Made by a program: the position numbers and the translations under genes. The notes below the pieces were generated by a model. That model did no database searches. It had not been told where the DNA came from and saw only the letters and a program-made list of their open reading frames with translations. Shown here piece by piece: positions 1-8,989 of a DNA stretch of 64,000 bases (the stretch's first letter is position 1; each line of letters opens with the position of its first letter). The stretch comes from Clostridia bacterium. Its GTDB lineage: Bacteria; Bacillota; Clostridia; Christensenellales; CAG-138. The DNA is taken from positions 1 to 64,000 of the forward strand of contig JAFWJN010000026.1 in NCBI GenBank assembly GCA_017514685.1, read 5' to 3'.

Positions 1-108
1 CGATACCATATTGCAGGCATTGGAATAAGCCTTCATGGTATCCAGAAGGATCTGTTTTTGAGAATCACTCACTACGATCTTCAGTTTTGCTGTGACTGTT
101 TGCAGCAT
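1..108 (-). CDS. tnpB: TnpB (RNA-guided nuclease family), N-terminal fragment
   Basis: Reading from ATG at 108, the 36 visible codons begin MLQTVTAKLKIVVSDSQKQI. They align without gaps to the start of the complete TnpB at 17501 (MEQTITAKLQIVVSPSDKQI), including the following MKAYxNACN segment. The frame is open to the window edge. TnpB proteins of this class are RuvC-type nucleases guided by an RNA made from the element's right end. The RuvC residues are outside the window, so activity cannot be judged. Confidence 0.8.
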   Translation of the reverse strand, partial: MLQTVTAKLKIVVSDSQKQILLDTMKAYSNACNMVS

Positions 109-292
109 ACATGGGATCTCCTTTATGAGATAATATTATCATATAATGGGATCAAAAGCAAGAGAAAAGACAGAACTTAGAATAGATAAACAAAAAGCAA
201 AGAAAGGAGCGGCAGGAAGGAGGAGACCGCGAAAGCGGGCATTCCTCCCCGACTTACGGAGTTGAAGTCGGGGTATCCTGCCCGATAACTAG
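1..292 (-). mobile_element. IS200/IS605-type tnpB element, left-end part only
   Basis: The start of a tnpB gene (1-108, minus strand) is preceded by an element end at about 230-292. That end matches, in the same orientation relative to tnpB, the one in front of the complete element at 17341. Both share CATTCCTCCCCGACTTAC, then GTTGAAG, then ATCCTG. By analogy with the complete copy the element should end near 292, followed by ATGAA, which is the complement of a TTCAT target. The rest of the element lies left of the window. Confidence 0.75.
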
Positions 293-405
293 ATGAACAG
301 CTATATCACAGTTTTGTATTGCTTTATGTGAAAAACATGATATAATATGAATTGAAAAGTGTGTTTTATAAGCATAAATTTTGATTGAAAAGTGCGGAGG
401 CTCGT

Positions 406-1728
406 ATGCTGTATCGAAAAATACAATCGTGCATAGAGAATTATTTGCAATCCGACACCAATAAAATTCTGATTATTGACGGTGCGAGACAGATCGGCAA
501 GACCTTTATTATTCGTCATATCGGGCAGCGTCTATTCGAAAACTATATTGAGTTGAACTTTGTTGAGGATATAGACGGCCCCAAACTGTTTGAACAAGTT
601 CGGACGGTTAAGGATTTCTATTTTCGAGTCAGCATGATCGCCGGTGAAAAAATGGGCGACAAAAAGAACACGCTGGTTTTCCTGGATGAAATCCAAGCGT
701 ATCCTCACCTGTTGACTATGTTGAAGTTTCTGAAACAAGACGACAGATTCACTTATATTGCCAGCGGCTCCTTGCTCGGTGTAACCCTTCGAAAGACAAC
801 CTCGATCCCGATGGGAAGCATCGAAATTAAGCGTATGTTCCCATTAGACTTTGAGGAATTTCTGCTGGCGAATGGGTTTAGCCAATTTGCCGTTGACGCC
901 ATGCGCGAGAAATTTCTTGCAAAGGAGAGTTTGGATACGGCGGCGCATGAAAAGGTTTTGGATCTGTTTAAGAAGTATCTGCTGATCGGCGGGCTTCCTG
1001 ATGCCGTAAACTCTTTCATCGCAGAAACCAACATTGTAAATGTGCGAACGATACAAAATACAATTCGTGCGTTCTATGCGGATGATGCGGCAAAATATGA
1101 AGAAGACAACAGCCGTAAACTGAAAATCCGCAGAATCTACGATTTAATCCCATCCAATATGGAGAACAAAAAGAAACGGGTGGTGTTCCAGGAGATCGAG
1201 AATACGCGCGGCAAACGTTTTTCGGACTATCAGGATGAGTTCGAGTATCTGATTTCTGCGGGCATCGCACTGGACGTTAACGCGATCTCCAATCCGGTAT
1301 TTCCATTGTCGCAGTCAGTCGGGAAGAATCTGCTGAAACTCTATCTGAACGATGTGGGGCTCCTGACGGGGGTTCTGTACGGAAATAATATCCGGGCAGT
1401 CTTGGATGATGAAGCAGGGATTAACCTCGGTTCTGTGTATGAAAGCGTGGTAGCGCAGGAACTGATCGCTCATGGCCACAAACTGTTCTACTATGATAAT
1501 CGAATGAAGGGAGAGGTGGATTATCTGATCGACGATTATGACAGCCTTTCCGCAGTCCCGATTGAAGTGAAATCCGGCAAGGATTACACGATCCACAGCG
1601 CGCTCAGTACCTTCGTCAACAACGCAGACTATCACGTGAAGAAAGCGTATGTGCTGTCAAATAAACGGCAGATCAGCGTAAACGACAAGATCACATATTT
1701 GCCAATCTATTACGCAATGTTCTTCTGA
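406..1728 (+). CDS. AAA-family ATPase with DUF4143-type C-terminal domain
   Basis: This 440-residue protein has a P-loop at residues 26-33 (GARQIGKT) and a Walker B segment (TLVFLDEIQ), followed by a long helical region. A C-terminal part ends in EVDYLIDDY and PIEVKSGK, which resembles the PD-(D/E)xK nuclease fold. This is the architecture of the widespread AAA_14/DUF4143 ATPases, whose cellular role is poorly defined; they often sit near mobile elements, as here. I chose ATG 406 over an upstream in-frame TTG at 385 because GGAGG at 396-400 is correctly spaced for it. The gene stands alone, 113 bp from the IS end. Confidence 0.85.
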   Translation: MLYRKIQSCIENYLQSDTNKILIIDGARQIGKTFIIRHIGQRLFENYIELNFVEDIDGPKLFEQVRTVKDFYFRVSMIAGEKMGDKKNTLVFLDEIQAYPHLLTMLKFLKQDDRFTYIASGSLLGVTLRKTTSIPMGSIEIKRMFPLDFEEFLLANGFSQFAVDAMREKFLAKESLDTAAHEKVLDLFKKYLLIGGLPDAVNSFIAETNIVNVRTIQNTIRAFYADDAAKYEEDNSRKLKIRRIYDLIPSNMENKKKRVVFQEIENTRGKRFSDYQDEFEYLISAGIALDVNAISNPVFPLSQSVGKNLLKLYLNDVGLLTGVLYGNNIRAVLDDEAGINLGSVYESVVAQELIAHGHKLFYYDNRMKGEVDYLIDDYDSLSAVPIEVKSGKDYTIHSALSTFVNNADYHVKKAYVLSNKRQISVNDKITYLPIYYAMFF

Positions 1729-1794
1729 ATGCTTGCAAAGAAAAAAGATGCTTCCTATAATAGAATCAGATCAGTTCAAGGAGGGAATCGCAAA

Positions 1795-2556
1795 ATGACC
1801 AGAATCCTGAAGAACCTGATATTTCTGCTGACAGGAGTGATGATGATGACAAGCTTTTCGGGATGCGAAAAAAAACAGTCCTATAAAGTGATCTGTCCCC
1901 GCGGGTTTGAGAACGTGAAGGAGTCCTACGAGCCGGGGGAACAGGTCAGAGTCAACATGCGTTTTTTCGCTACGGATACTAGTTATTATTTCTACAGCAA
2001 CGATGTCGTTTTGAAAGAGGACTATGATCCGCAGGAGGGAGAGATTTTTTCCTTTACCATGCCGGAGCATGACGTGCTGATCTCCATGTATTCCGAAAAC
2101 AGCATGGTGTACGATCCATCCTCCTACGTGCCGAGAACCGAGGAGTATTTTATCGCACAGATCGAAGAATGCGAGCTGGTCTTCGATTATTATGAAGCGA
2201 CCGTGGGAACGGACGGCGGCGACGGCTATGATGAATTTGCAATCTATCGGGAAAAGGACGGAAGACTGTTCATGGCGAAATATTCCCAATGGAGCGGCGG
2301 AGAGAAATCCTGCAGAGCCTGTGAGATAACCGATACGATTTTCAACAACTGCATGGAAGCGGTGGACCGTCATAACATGAGAAAGTGGAAGGACGGAATT
2401 GCAATTACCGGAGAATTATACGTTGTGAAATTCCGGGAAGCCGAGCGGACCATCCGCGTCAGTTCGGATGATATGCCGGAAAACGGCCTTGAGGCCTTCG
2501 GTGAGATCCGGGAAGCACTTTCGAAAGGATGGAAATTTTTCGGACCGAAGGACTGA
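1795..2556 (+). CDS. Predicted lipoprotein, function unknown
   Basis: The start is ATG 1795, preceded by AAGGAGG. An in-frame ATG at 1729 has no ribosome-binding site. The N-terminus has a hydrophobic stretch and a lipobox-like TSFSGC, so the 253-residue protein should be anchored to the outer face of the membrane. An early segment (YEPGEQVRVNMRFFATDTS, then FTMPEHDVLISM) resembles the short beta-rich repeats of many Gram-positive surface proteins. The remainder matches no family I know. It is not related to the CVPTP lipoproteins downstream. Confidence 0.65.
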   Translation: MTRILKNLIFLLTGVMMMTSFSGCEKKQSYKVICPRGFENVKESYEPGEQVRVNMRFFATDTSYYFYSNDVVLKEDYDPQEGEIFSFTMPEHDVLISMYSENSMVYDPSSYVPRTEEYFIAQIEECELVFDYYEATVGTDGGDGYDEFAIYREKDGRLFMAKYSQWSGGEKSCRACEITDTIFNNCMEAVDRHNMRKWKDGIAITGELYVVKFREAERTIRVSSDDMPENGLEAFGEIREALSKGWKFFGPKD

Positions 2557-2590
2557 TGCCATCAGACAAAAAAAGCAAACAGAAATACAG

Positions 2591-2630
2591 GAAACGCTCT
2601 TCCGCCCAGCATGGGCAGTAGGGCGTTTTC
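2591..2630 (+). terminator. Imperfect hairpin after the 1795 lipoprotein gene
   Basis: The arms GAAACGC...CCGCCCA and TGGGC...GGGCGTTTTC can pair with bulges, and a short T-rich tail follows. It lies 35 bp after the stop codon. The bulges make it a modest terminator prediction. Confidence 0.45.
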
Positions 2631-2745
2631 TTCGTACGAAAAATAGCATAGAATCATCAAAAATAGAATGATTACTTGCAAAAGTAAGGATATGATTCCA
2701 TGTTCCTTATTTCTAGCAAGTACGATTCGAACAACAAGAACCACT

Positions 2746-2775
2746 CTTCCTCCGAAAAGGGCGGAAGTTTTTTTT
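2746..2775 (+). terminator. Intrinsic terminator
   Basis: CTTCCTCC and GGGCGGAAG form a stem around a GAAAA loop, and eight T residues follow. It insulates the lipoprotein operon that starts about 100 bp further on. Confidence 0.7.
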
Positions 2776-2833
2776 GAGCGAAATTTTAGAAATAAGTGGG
2801 ATTTGTGATGTTTTTACAAATCGATGATAACTC

Positions 2834-2866
2834 TGTGACATCTTTGTGACATCTCTTTTGTAAGAT
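2834..2866 (+). promoter_or_regulatory. Candidate promoter of the CVPTP lipoprotein/ABC operon with tandem repeat
   Basis: TGTGACATC occurs twice (2834-2842 and 2845-2853), an 11-bp period. A TAAGAT -10-like hexamer follows at 2861-2866. The repeats occupy the place of the -35 box. Direct repeats one helical turn apart over a weak -35 are typical of binding sites for OmpR/PhoB-type response regulators, so activator-dependent transcription is an inference. No regulator gene lies next to the operon. Confidence 0.45.
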
Positions 2867-2965
2867 GGTAATGCAGGGAGGAAGCTGGAATGATTCCGAT
2901 GGAACGGCACACCGGTGACAACTTCCCAAAGAAGATTTGCAAAGATGCAACTGGAGGAGAATCTT

Positions 2966-4399
2966 ATGAAACGAATTTCTGTCCTGCTGGTACTTTTATT
3001 GGTCCTGTGCGCCTGCGTTCCGACACCGGAAACGGAATATGTCGTGAACAAGGCGGACAATACGGTGGAGGAAAAACTGAACGCGGCATCGACGGAGAAC
3101 CGTGATCAGAAAGAAATCTTCCCCGAACACTGGACCGAAGAAAAAACGCCGATCGACGACCATCTGTCGCTTTTTATCGACGCGGATTTAATCACAAAAG
3201 AAGACGGACTGTATCCGGTCTACCGCACGAAGACCGCGGAAATCACATCGGCGGAAGCCGGAAAATGGGCGGGAGAGATCCTTGGAACGCCGGAATCCCG
3301 TACCGGTACGGTGACGACTAAGGAACAGCTGCAAAAGGAAATGCAGCGGTACCTGGATCAGATTGCTGCGCTCCAGGCATGGATCGACGCCGGTCGTCCG
3401 GATGACGGCGTGGACCGGGACGAATACATGCCTTCCCAGGAGGAACAGGAAGAATTCATCAATTCGTACATGGAAATGATCGACAAAGCGCCTGAGAAGA
3501 ATGACAGCACGGAAGTCTCGGATTTTCAGAATATGCCGAAGGGCGGTTTTGTTTATACCATGACGGACGGAAGCTCCGGATATGTATACAGCGCAGAGGA
3601 CTGCGTCATCGTCGCTAAAAGCGATGCAGCCGATCCTTATCTCTATTATTCGTATTACTACGAAGAGGAAAAGGATGATTACGATCCCGATTATCCGTGG
3701 CCGGCGCTGTGGAAGGACGTAACGCTTTCGCGGGAGGATGCCGAAGCGATGCTGAAAAGGGAGATCGAGCGTCTCGGCTTTTCGGACTTTACCGTCACGC
3801 AGGCGACAACGGCCAATTTGCTGTGCAGTTCTCCGACCAAAAAGAGCGATGCGCAGGGATGGGCTTTCAAACTGAAACGCAATCCGGCAGGTTATCCGAA
3901 CGCCGGCGTTCCGTATGAGCCGTCTCAGGCACTGCAGTACGGTTCCGGTGACGATTTCATGGCAAACCCGCATGTGCGGGACGAGGAGGTAGAGATCCTG
4001 ATCGACGAAAGCGGACTCCGGTTCTTCGTTTACAGTGGCAAGCGCGAAGTAATCGGACTGGAGAATCCGAATGTGGAGCTGCTTCCGTTTGAAACGGTCA
4101 AAGAGCGCGTGAAAAATGCGTTCGCATCCTGTTACCCGCGTGATGGATTCAGGGCATACCGGGACGGAGAACAGAGCAATGTGACACTTGAAGTATATGA
4201 AATGCTTCTGACACCGTTCACGATCCGGGTAAAAAATTCGGAAGAACTGTATGAAATGCCGTGCTGGATCGTCTTTTTCGATGAATACGTGAATGACCGG
4301 CGTATGGCCGGACGGCGTGACGATCCGGATATGATGCACGAATGCATGGTGATCAACGCAGTGGACGGTTCGATCGTGCATACCGAATGGAATTGGTAA
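2966..4399 (+). CDS. CVPTP-family lipoprotein, paralogue A
   Basis: ATG 2966 follows GGAGGAGA. The 477-residue product starts MKRISVLLVLLLVLCACVPTPE, with the lipobox LCAC placing the lipid cysteine directly before VPTP. Three landmarks recur in its paralogues: an acidic helix DAEAMLKREIERLGFSDF near residue 255, a hinge NPNVELLPFE near 370, and a C-terminal VINAVDGSIV near 463. The helix plus strand plus DG-turn pattern resembles PepSY/YycI-like folds, but that is inference. With paralogues C and F it forms a close subgroup sharing an AW(I/V)xAG(R/K)P...DRDE segment. I believe such proteins are annotated as DUF6034, recalled and not checked. Function unknown. Confidence 0.8.
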   Translation: MKRISVLLVLLLVLCACVPTPETEYVVNKADNTVEEKLNAASTENRDQKEIFPEHWTEEKTPIDDHLSLFIDADLITKEDGLYPVYRTKTAEITSAEAGKWAGEILGTPESRTGTVTTKEQLQKEMQRYLDQIAALQAWIDAGRPDDGVDRDEYMPSQEEQEEFINSYMEMIDKAPEKNDSTEVSDFQNMPKGGFVYTMTDGSSGYVYSAEDCVIVAKSDAADPYLYYSYYYEEEKDDYDPDYPWPALWKDVTLSREDAEAMLKREIERLGFSDFTVTQATTANLLCSSPTKKSDAQGWAFKLKRNPAGYPNAGVPYEPSQALQYGSGDDFMANPHVRDEEVEILIDESGLRFFVYSGKREVIGLENPNVELLPFETVKERVKNAFASCYPRDGFRAYRDGEQSNVTLEVYEMLLTPFTIRVKNSEELYEMPCWIVFFDEYVNDRRMAGRRDDPDMMHECMVINAVDGSIVHTEWNW

Positions 4400-4405
4400 A
4401 AAGGT

Positions 4406-5899
4406 ATGAAGAGACAGTTTTTAATCATAGCGTGCGCGCTTCTGCTCGCCTGTTCGGCCTGTGTCCCGACGCCGGAAGAAGACGCCGTCAGGGAGAAAAA
4501 TTCCGAAAAGATGATCGAAATGGCAAAGGGAAGCGGACAGATGCCGGAGCTGACGGAGAATGGCAAAGCTGAAGAAACAGGAACAGCTGCAGAAACGGCG
4601 CCCGTTCCCGTAAAGGATCAGATGCCGGAGCGCCTCAGCTGGGATTTCTATACGGACACGAAGAACATCCATGTCACTGCGGATGTGCCGATCCGGATCA
4701 TGACCGAGGGAAGCTTTCCGCTGCTCCGGGTGATGCAGAAAACCGAAAACCCGGAGGAGAATGTGAAAATCGCCCGGTCGCTGCTCGGGACGGAAACAGT
4801 TTACAAAAGCGTTTATCAGTTGACCCGGCAGGATCTGGAAAAAGAGATCAGCGACCTGATGGAAAACCTCAGCGATCCGATGCATAACAAAAATCTTCTG
4901 GAGGATTTTACCGTCGAGGAACTGGAAAACGAACTGATCCCGAGATGGCAGGAGCATCTGGAAGAGCTTCAGGAGCAGTACCGCACGTTTCAGGACGGGG
5001 AGATTCAGCCCAATCCCGTATGGGACGGGCAGCCTGAGGGACAGACGGTACTGGTGGCGGGAGCCTACGATAAGGATGACGCCCGAAAATATGATCATAT
5101 CTACTTCACCGGCTGGGAGGATCCGCCCAACTGGAGCATAGACATGAACAGGAAAGGGGAGTGGGGCTCCGCCTGGGATTACGGCGTTATGGAACTGATC
5201 GATCCGAAGGAATACGGTACGCCCCATGCCGGAACCGCCATGACGCCGAAGGAAGCGGCGCAGAAGGTGCAGGCAGTACTGGATCCGTTTGTTCAGACGG
5301 AGATCGTTGATATCCTATGGGGCAACAACGCAAGCGACACCTATGGCTCCGACGGAACCAGACTGCGCTGGGGATACATCGTCCGCCTGACTCCGGTCTA
5401 TTACGAAACGGCGGCAGGGATCGGATTCGGGCAGTTATTCATGGGCGACCGTGATCCGGTCACGAACGTGAACCGTTTCTGGAATCAGGAGTACATCATG
5501 GGGGCAGTCAATGAAAGCGGCATTCTGACCTGTGAATGGAGAGATCCTCTTCAGGTGACGGAAGTGATTACCGAACATGCGTCCCTTCTGCCTTTTGAGG
5601 AGATCGAGCGGATCGCCAAACGGCAGATGAACCGGATCCTGTCCTACGGAGCGGAGGAAAACAGTACGCTGGAGGTGACAGACGTCCGGCTCGGACTGCT
5701 CTACCTGATGGAACAGTACAGCACCGATTCGGGACTGATGGTTCCCTGCTGGATCTTCCGAAAGACCCAGAATGTCAGCGAAGAGCAAATGAAACTCTGG
5801 AATCGGGAGGTTTCATCCTTCGATTACGACTGGCTGAATCCGCTTGTGATCATCAATGCGGTGGACGGTTCGGTTATCGATCCGTGGGCAGGCCACTAG
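4406..5899 (+). CDS. CVPTP-family lipoprotein, paralogue B
   Basis: The gene starts 6 bp after paralogue A, with a weak AAAAAGG in front. The 497-residue product begins MKRQFLIIACALLLACSACVPTPEE, a clear lipoprotein signal. It lacks the VVNK motif seen after CVPTP in A, C and F, having REKNSEK instead. It keeps the hinge (ASLLPFEEI) and the C-terminal IINAVDGSVI. Overall it is one of the divergent members (B, D and E). The conserved C-terminus with a variable middle suggests duplication followed by specialisation. Function unknown. Confidence 0.78.
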   Translation: MKRQFLIIACALLLACSACVPTPEEDAVREKNSEKMIEMAKGSGQMPELTENGKAEETGTAAETAPVPVKDQMPERLSWDFYTDTKNIHVTADVPIRIMTEGSFPLLRVMQKTENPEENVKIARSLLGTETVYKSVYQLTRQDLEKEISDLMENLSDPMHNKNLLEDFTVEELENELIPRWQEHLEELQEQYRTFQDGEIQPNPVWDGQPEGQTVLVAGAYDKDDARKYDHIYFTGWEDPPNWSIDMNRKGEWGSAWDYGVMELIDPKEYGTPHAGTAMTPKEAAQKVQAVLDPFVQTEIVDILWGNNASDTYGSDGTRLRWGYIVRLTPVYYETAAGIGFGQLFMGDRDPVTNVNRFWNQEYIMGAVNESGILTCEWRDPLQVTEVITEHASLLPFEEIERIAKRQMNRILSYGAEENSTLEVTDVRLGLLYLMEQYSTDSGLMVPCWIFRKTQNVSEEQMKLWNREVSSFDYDWLNPLVIINAVDGSVIDPWAGH

Positions 5900-5909
5900 G
5901 AGAAAGAAT

Positions 5910-7370
5910 ATGAAACGAATTGCAGGATTGATGGTTCTTGTACTGCTCTTATGCGCCTGCGTACCGACGCCGGAGCAGGAGTTTGTGGTAAACAAAAGTG
6001 AGAACGCGGTCGAACAGAAACTGTCTGCTTCTCCAAAGCCGGAACAGAAGGCGGCAATGCTGTTTCCGGACCACTGGAAGGAAGATCCGTATCAGCCGTA
6101 CGACCGGTTCACGATCGAGATCGACGCGGAGATCGTTCAGAAGGCGGACGGTATTTATCCGGTTTACCGCACGCGCGGAAGGGATTTCACCGATGCGGAC
6201 GCGGGCGACTTTGCAGAAAAGGTGCTTGATAAACCTGTTTCCGTCCGTGAGAGCATGATGACCAAAGCCGACTGGACGCGGGAGTTTCAAAGATGGCTGG
6301 AGGAAGTGGAAGCGCACCGCGCCTGGATCGCAGCCGGAAAACCGGAAGATGGCATTGACCGTGACGAAAGCGAGATCAGCCAGAAGGAAATCGACGAGGA
6401 ATCGGAATGGTACCGTGAGCAGATCCGGAACGCTCCGGATGATCTGCCGGAAACACCGGTCAGCGACTACCGGCTCCTTGGTCTCGGGGAAAGCAAGGTA
6501 TTTACGCTGGAGAACGGGCGCACCGCGTATGTAAGCGCGGATTACTGGTCGATACGGATCTGCCTTGATTGCGCTTCGCAGGGTTATCTGTATACGGAAA
6601 GCCGGATTGAACAGGATCAGAAATGGGGCGAACCGGGAGCGGAAGTATGGAGAGAACCGTCCATGACCGAAGAAGAAGCGGCTGCGATGCTGCAGTCCGC
6701 CCTGGAAAAACTCGGAATGACGGACTTTACGGTGCGGCTTTCCCAGAAAGGAAATCTGTATCAGGAACTGGGCGGAAAACCAGTCTCGTCGGCAGCGGGC
6801 TGGGCGTTTTCGCTTGTACGCGACTATGGGGGCTATCCGACTTCGCGCGTGCCGTTCGAGCCGCACCAGAATCTGGCTTACGGGGAGGATGACGGGTTTG
6901 CTGCAAACAAACCGATTGAGAAGGAAACGCTTGAGATCCTGATCGGGCCGGAAGGTCTGCAGATGGTCGAGTACAACTGTCCGAAGACCGTTGCGGGAGT
7001 GGAAAACCCGGATGTCGAGCTGCTGCCCTGGGAGAAAGTGAAAACGCGTATCCAGAGCGCTTTCAAGTTGACGGCGCCGGTAAAATGGGCAGAAGAACAG
7101 GACACGGTCCATACCTATCGCGTTTACCGGCTGCTGCTGACAACGTGGACGGTCCGCGCAAAGGACAGTCAGGATTACTATGAGATGCCGTGCTGGGTCG
7201 TGTTTTTCGATCGCGACATCCGCAGCCGCGGTCACGAAGCGGAATATGAACAATGGTATGGGCCCGATTATTGGGAACGCAACCGGAACAACACGGATCT
7301 GATGCAGGAGACTCTGATCATAAACGCAGTGGATGGAAGCATCGTGTTCAATGATTACGGGGCAAGGTAA
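5910..7370 (+). CDS. CVPTP-family lipoprotein, paralogue C
   Basis: ATG 5910 lies 10 bp after the stop of B and follows TAGGAGAAAGAAT. The product of 486 residues begins MKRIAGLMVLVLLLCACVPTPE, followed by FVVNKSENAVEQKL. It is close to paralogues A and F: shared GIYPVYRTR, AWIAAGKPEDGIDRDE, an acidic helix EEEAAAMLQSALEKLGMTDF, the hinge NPDVELLPWE and the ending LIINAVDGSIV. Each copy keeps an uninterrupted frame, which argues against decay. Confidence 0.78.
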   Translation: MKRIAGLMVLVLLLCACVPTPEQEFVVNKSENAVEQKLSASPKPEQKAAMLFPDHWKEDPYQPYDRFTIEIDAEIVQKADGIYPVYRTRGRDFTDADAGDFAEKVLDKPVSVRESMMTKADWTREFQRWLEEVEAHRAWIAAGKPEDGIDRDESEISQKEIDEESEWYREQIRNAPDDLPETPVSDYRLLGLGESKVFTLENGRTAYVSADYWSIRICLDCASQGYLYTESRIEQDQKWGEPGAEVWREPSMTEEEAAAMLQSALEKLGMTDFTVRLSQKGNLYQELGGKPVSSAAGWAFSLVRDYGGYPTSRVPFEPHQNLAYGEDDGFAANKPIEKETLEILIGPEGLQMVEYNCPKTVAGVENPDVELLPWEKVKTRIQSAFKLTAPVKWAEEQDTVHTYRVYRLLLTTWTVRAKDSQDYYEMPCWVVFFDRDIRSRGHEAEYEQWYGPDYWERNRNNTDLMQETLIINAVDGSIVFNDYGAR

Positions 7371-7418
7371 AAATACAGCCGGCGGATTCCATGCCGCATG
7401 GAAGAAAGGCAATTATTG

Positions 7419-8984
7419 ATGAAACACGCAAAACCGATTTTATTCATTCTGATGATTCTGCTCCTGGCTGGCTGTGTTCCGACACCGGATGTTGAGATCA
7501 TCCCGAACAAGGGGGACCAGAAGGAATGGCAGGCTGAAGCCAGACCCTATCTTCCGGAAGACGATCCTCCGGCGGAAACTCCGGTCGGGGACGGACCGAC
7601 TTTGGAATACGAGCAGCAGGAAAGCCCGCTTTATGATCTGATAGACAGTAAACCTCTCTGGAATATGGATAACCGGGAGTACGGTTTTCTGATCACGGCG
7701 CGGGACTGTCCGGTCTATTTGCCGGATGTTGCCGCCGTGCCCGTGATCGAAGCGCAGAAGCGTTCGTTTACCCAGGAGGACATCGACGCCGTGGCCGAAG
7801 CGATGTTCCCGCCGGACACCGTATGGTATCCGGAGGTGCTCTGGACCAAGGAAGAACTTGCAGTCATCATGCAGGAGACTATGGAGGAAGCAGCGAAAGG
7901 AGATCCCGACGCTGCCGAGAACGGACACAACTCGAAATATTTTGAAGACAAACTGGCCATGTATAAACAGCGGTACGATGAGGCGCCTTTTGAGGCGGAC
8001 ATCGTGCCCATCACGCTGGAGATCAACCCATGCCAGGACGATATCCGTCTGAACGATTCCACAAAGAAATATCTCGGCGTGAAGGCGGAGACTCTAGGAG
8101 AAGGCGTACGCTGGAAACTGAATGCCCGGACGGAGGCGGACGATCCTTTGATGACTTATCTGGAAGCATCCCGCTGCGGGAATATGTGGATCGACCGGGA
8201 ACAGCCCCTGGACGCGCCTTACGGGGTAAAGATGACGCGGGAGGAAGCGATCCGAAAGTCCACGGACTTTGTAAGATCGATCGCCGGGAATGAATACAGT
8301 GTCTGCTACTGCGTTCCGATGGCGGCGCATGCCGAACAGCAGGAGAACGGGGAGAGCTATGCTCTGCCGGAACGCTGGTCGCAGTGGGGACTGGTGTTCA
8401 TGCGCACCTTCAACGGCTGCCCTTCCGCATATGCGGCGGAAGAGGTGGGAGGCGATATGGATTCCACGGTCTCCAGACCCATCCATTACGAGCGGATCAT
8501 CGTGCACATTGACGACCAGGGCGTCAGTTATTTCCGCTGGAATACCCCGATGACCGTTACCGGCGTCGTGAGTTCCAATGCCGATCTCATCCCGTTTGGA
8601 GACGCGGAGAAAACAGCCATGATGGGCATTCAGGCACGGTTTAAGTACGATGTTGAAGACAATCAGGCGCACGGAAAAGAGACCGTCATCTATCTTGCCA
8701 GGGTCACTTTCGGACTTTGGCGGATCTCCAGGAAGAACGGAGGATGGTACTATGTGCCGGTATACCATTTCTTCACCAATGCCTATCAGGGAACCGGAAG
8801 CTGGTCCACGGCGGAAGGATTCTGGGGGGACGGGACCCCGAGGGAACGGTTTCTGAAAGATTACGAACTGGGAAATTACGCGTTCATGGACAATTCGTGC
8901 ATGACGTTCGGCGGCGACTACTGGGGCGCGGTGACGATCAACGCCCTTGACGGAACGATCATCAACAAGGATAAAGGATATTGA
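7419..8984 (+). CDS. CVPTP-family lipoprotein, paralogue D
   Basis: I chose ATG 7419, which has GAAAGG upstream; an in-frame ATG at 7398 has no ribosome-binding site. The product is 521 residues, the longest of the set, starting MKHAKPILFILMILLLAGC with VPTPDVEIIPNK after the lipid cysteine. It is strongly diverged but keeps a helix TREEAIRKSTDFVRSI, the hinge SSNADLIPFG, and an altered ending TINALDGTII. A 48-bp gap separates it from C, the largest inside the operon. Confidence 0.75.
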   Translation: MKHAKPILFILMILLLAGCVPTPDVEIIPNKGDQKEWQAEARPYLPEDDPPAETPVGDGPTLEYEQQESPLYDLIDSKPLWNMDNREYGFLITARDCPVYLPDVAAVPVIEAQKRSFTQEDIDAVAEAMFPPDTVWYPEVLWTKEELAVIMQETMEEAAKGDPDAAENGHNSKYFEDKLAMYKQRYDEAPFEADIVPITLEINPCQDDIRLNDSTKKYLGVKAETLGEGVRWKLNARTEADDPLMTYLEASRCGNMWIDREQPLDAPYGVKMTREEAIRKSTDFVRSIAGNEYSVCYCVPMAAHAEQQENGESYALPERWSQWGLVFMRTFNGCPSAYAAEEVGGDMDSTVSRPIHYERIIVHIDDQGVSYFRWNTPMTVTGVVSSNADLIPFGDAEKTAMMGIQARFKYDVEDNQAHGKETVIYLARVTFGLWRISRKNGGWYYVPVYHFFTNAYQGTGSWSTAEGFWGDGTPRERFLKDYELGNYAFMDNSCMTFGGDYWGAVTINALDGTIINKDKGY

Positions 8985-8989
8985 TAGAA

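Noticed and set aside
2890-3105. Small reading frame with a strong GGGAGG site before ATG 2890
   Set aside because: It runs across the start of lipoprotein A in another frame, and its residues look like a frame-shifted lipoprotein sequence; a regulatory leader peptide is possible but unsupported.
3188-7412. Long minus-strand open frames opposite lipoproteins A and C
   Set aside because: They mirror well-supported genes and show no ribosome-binding sites or recognisable motifs.
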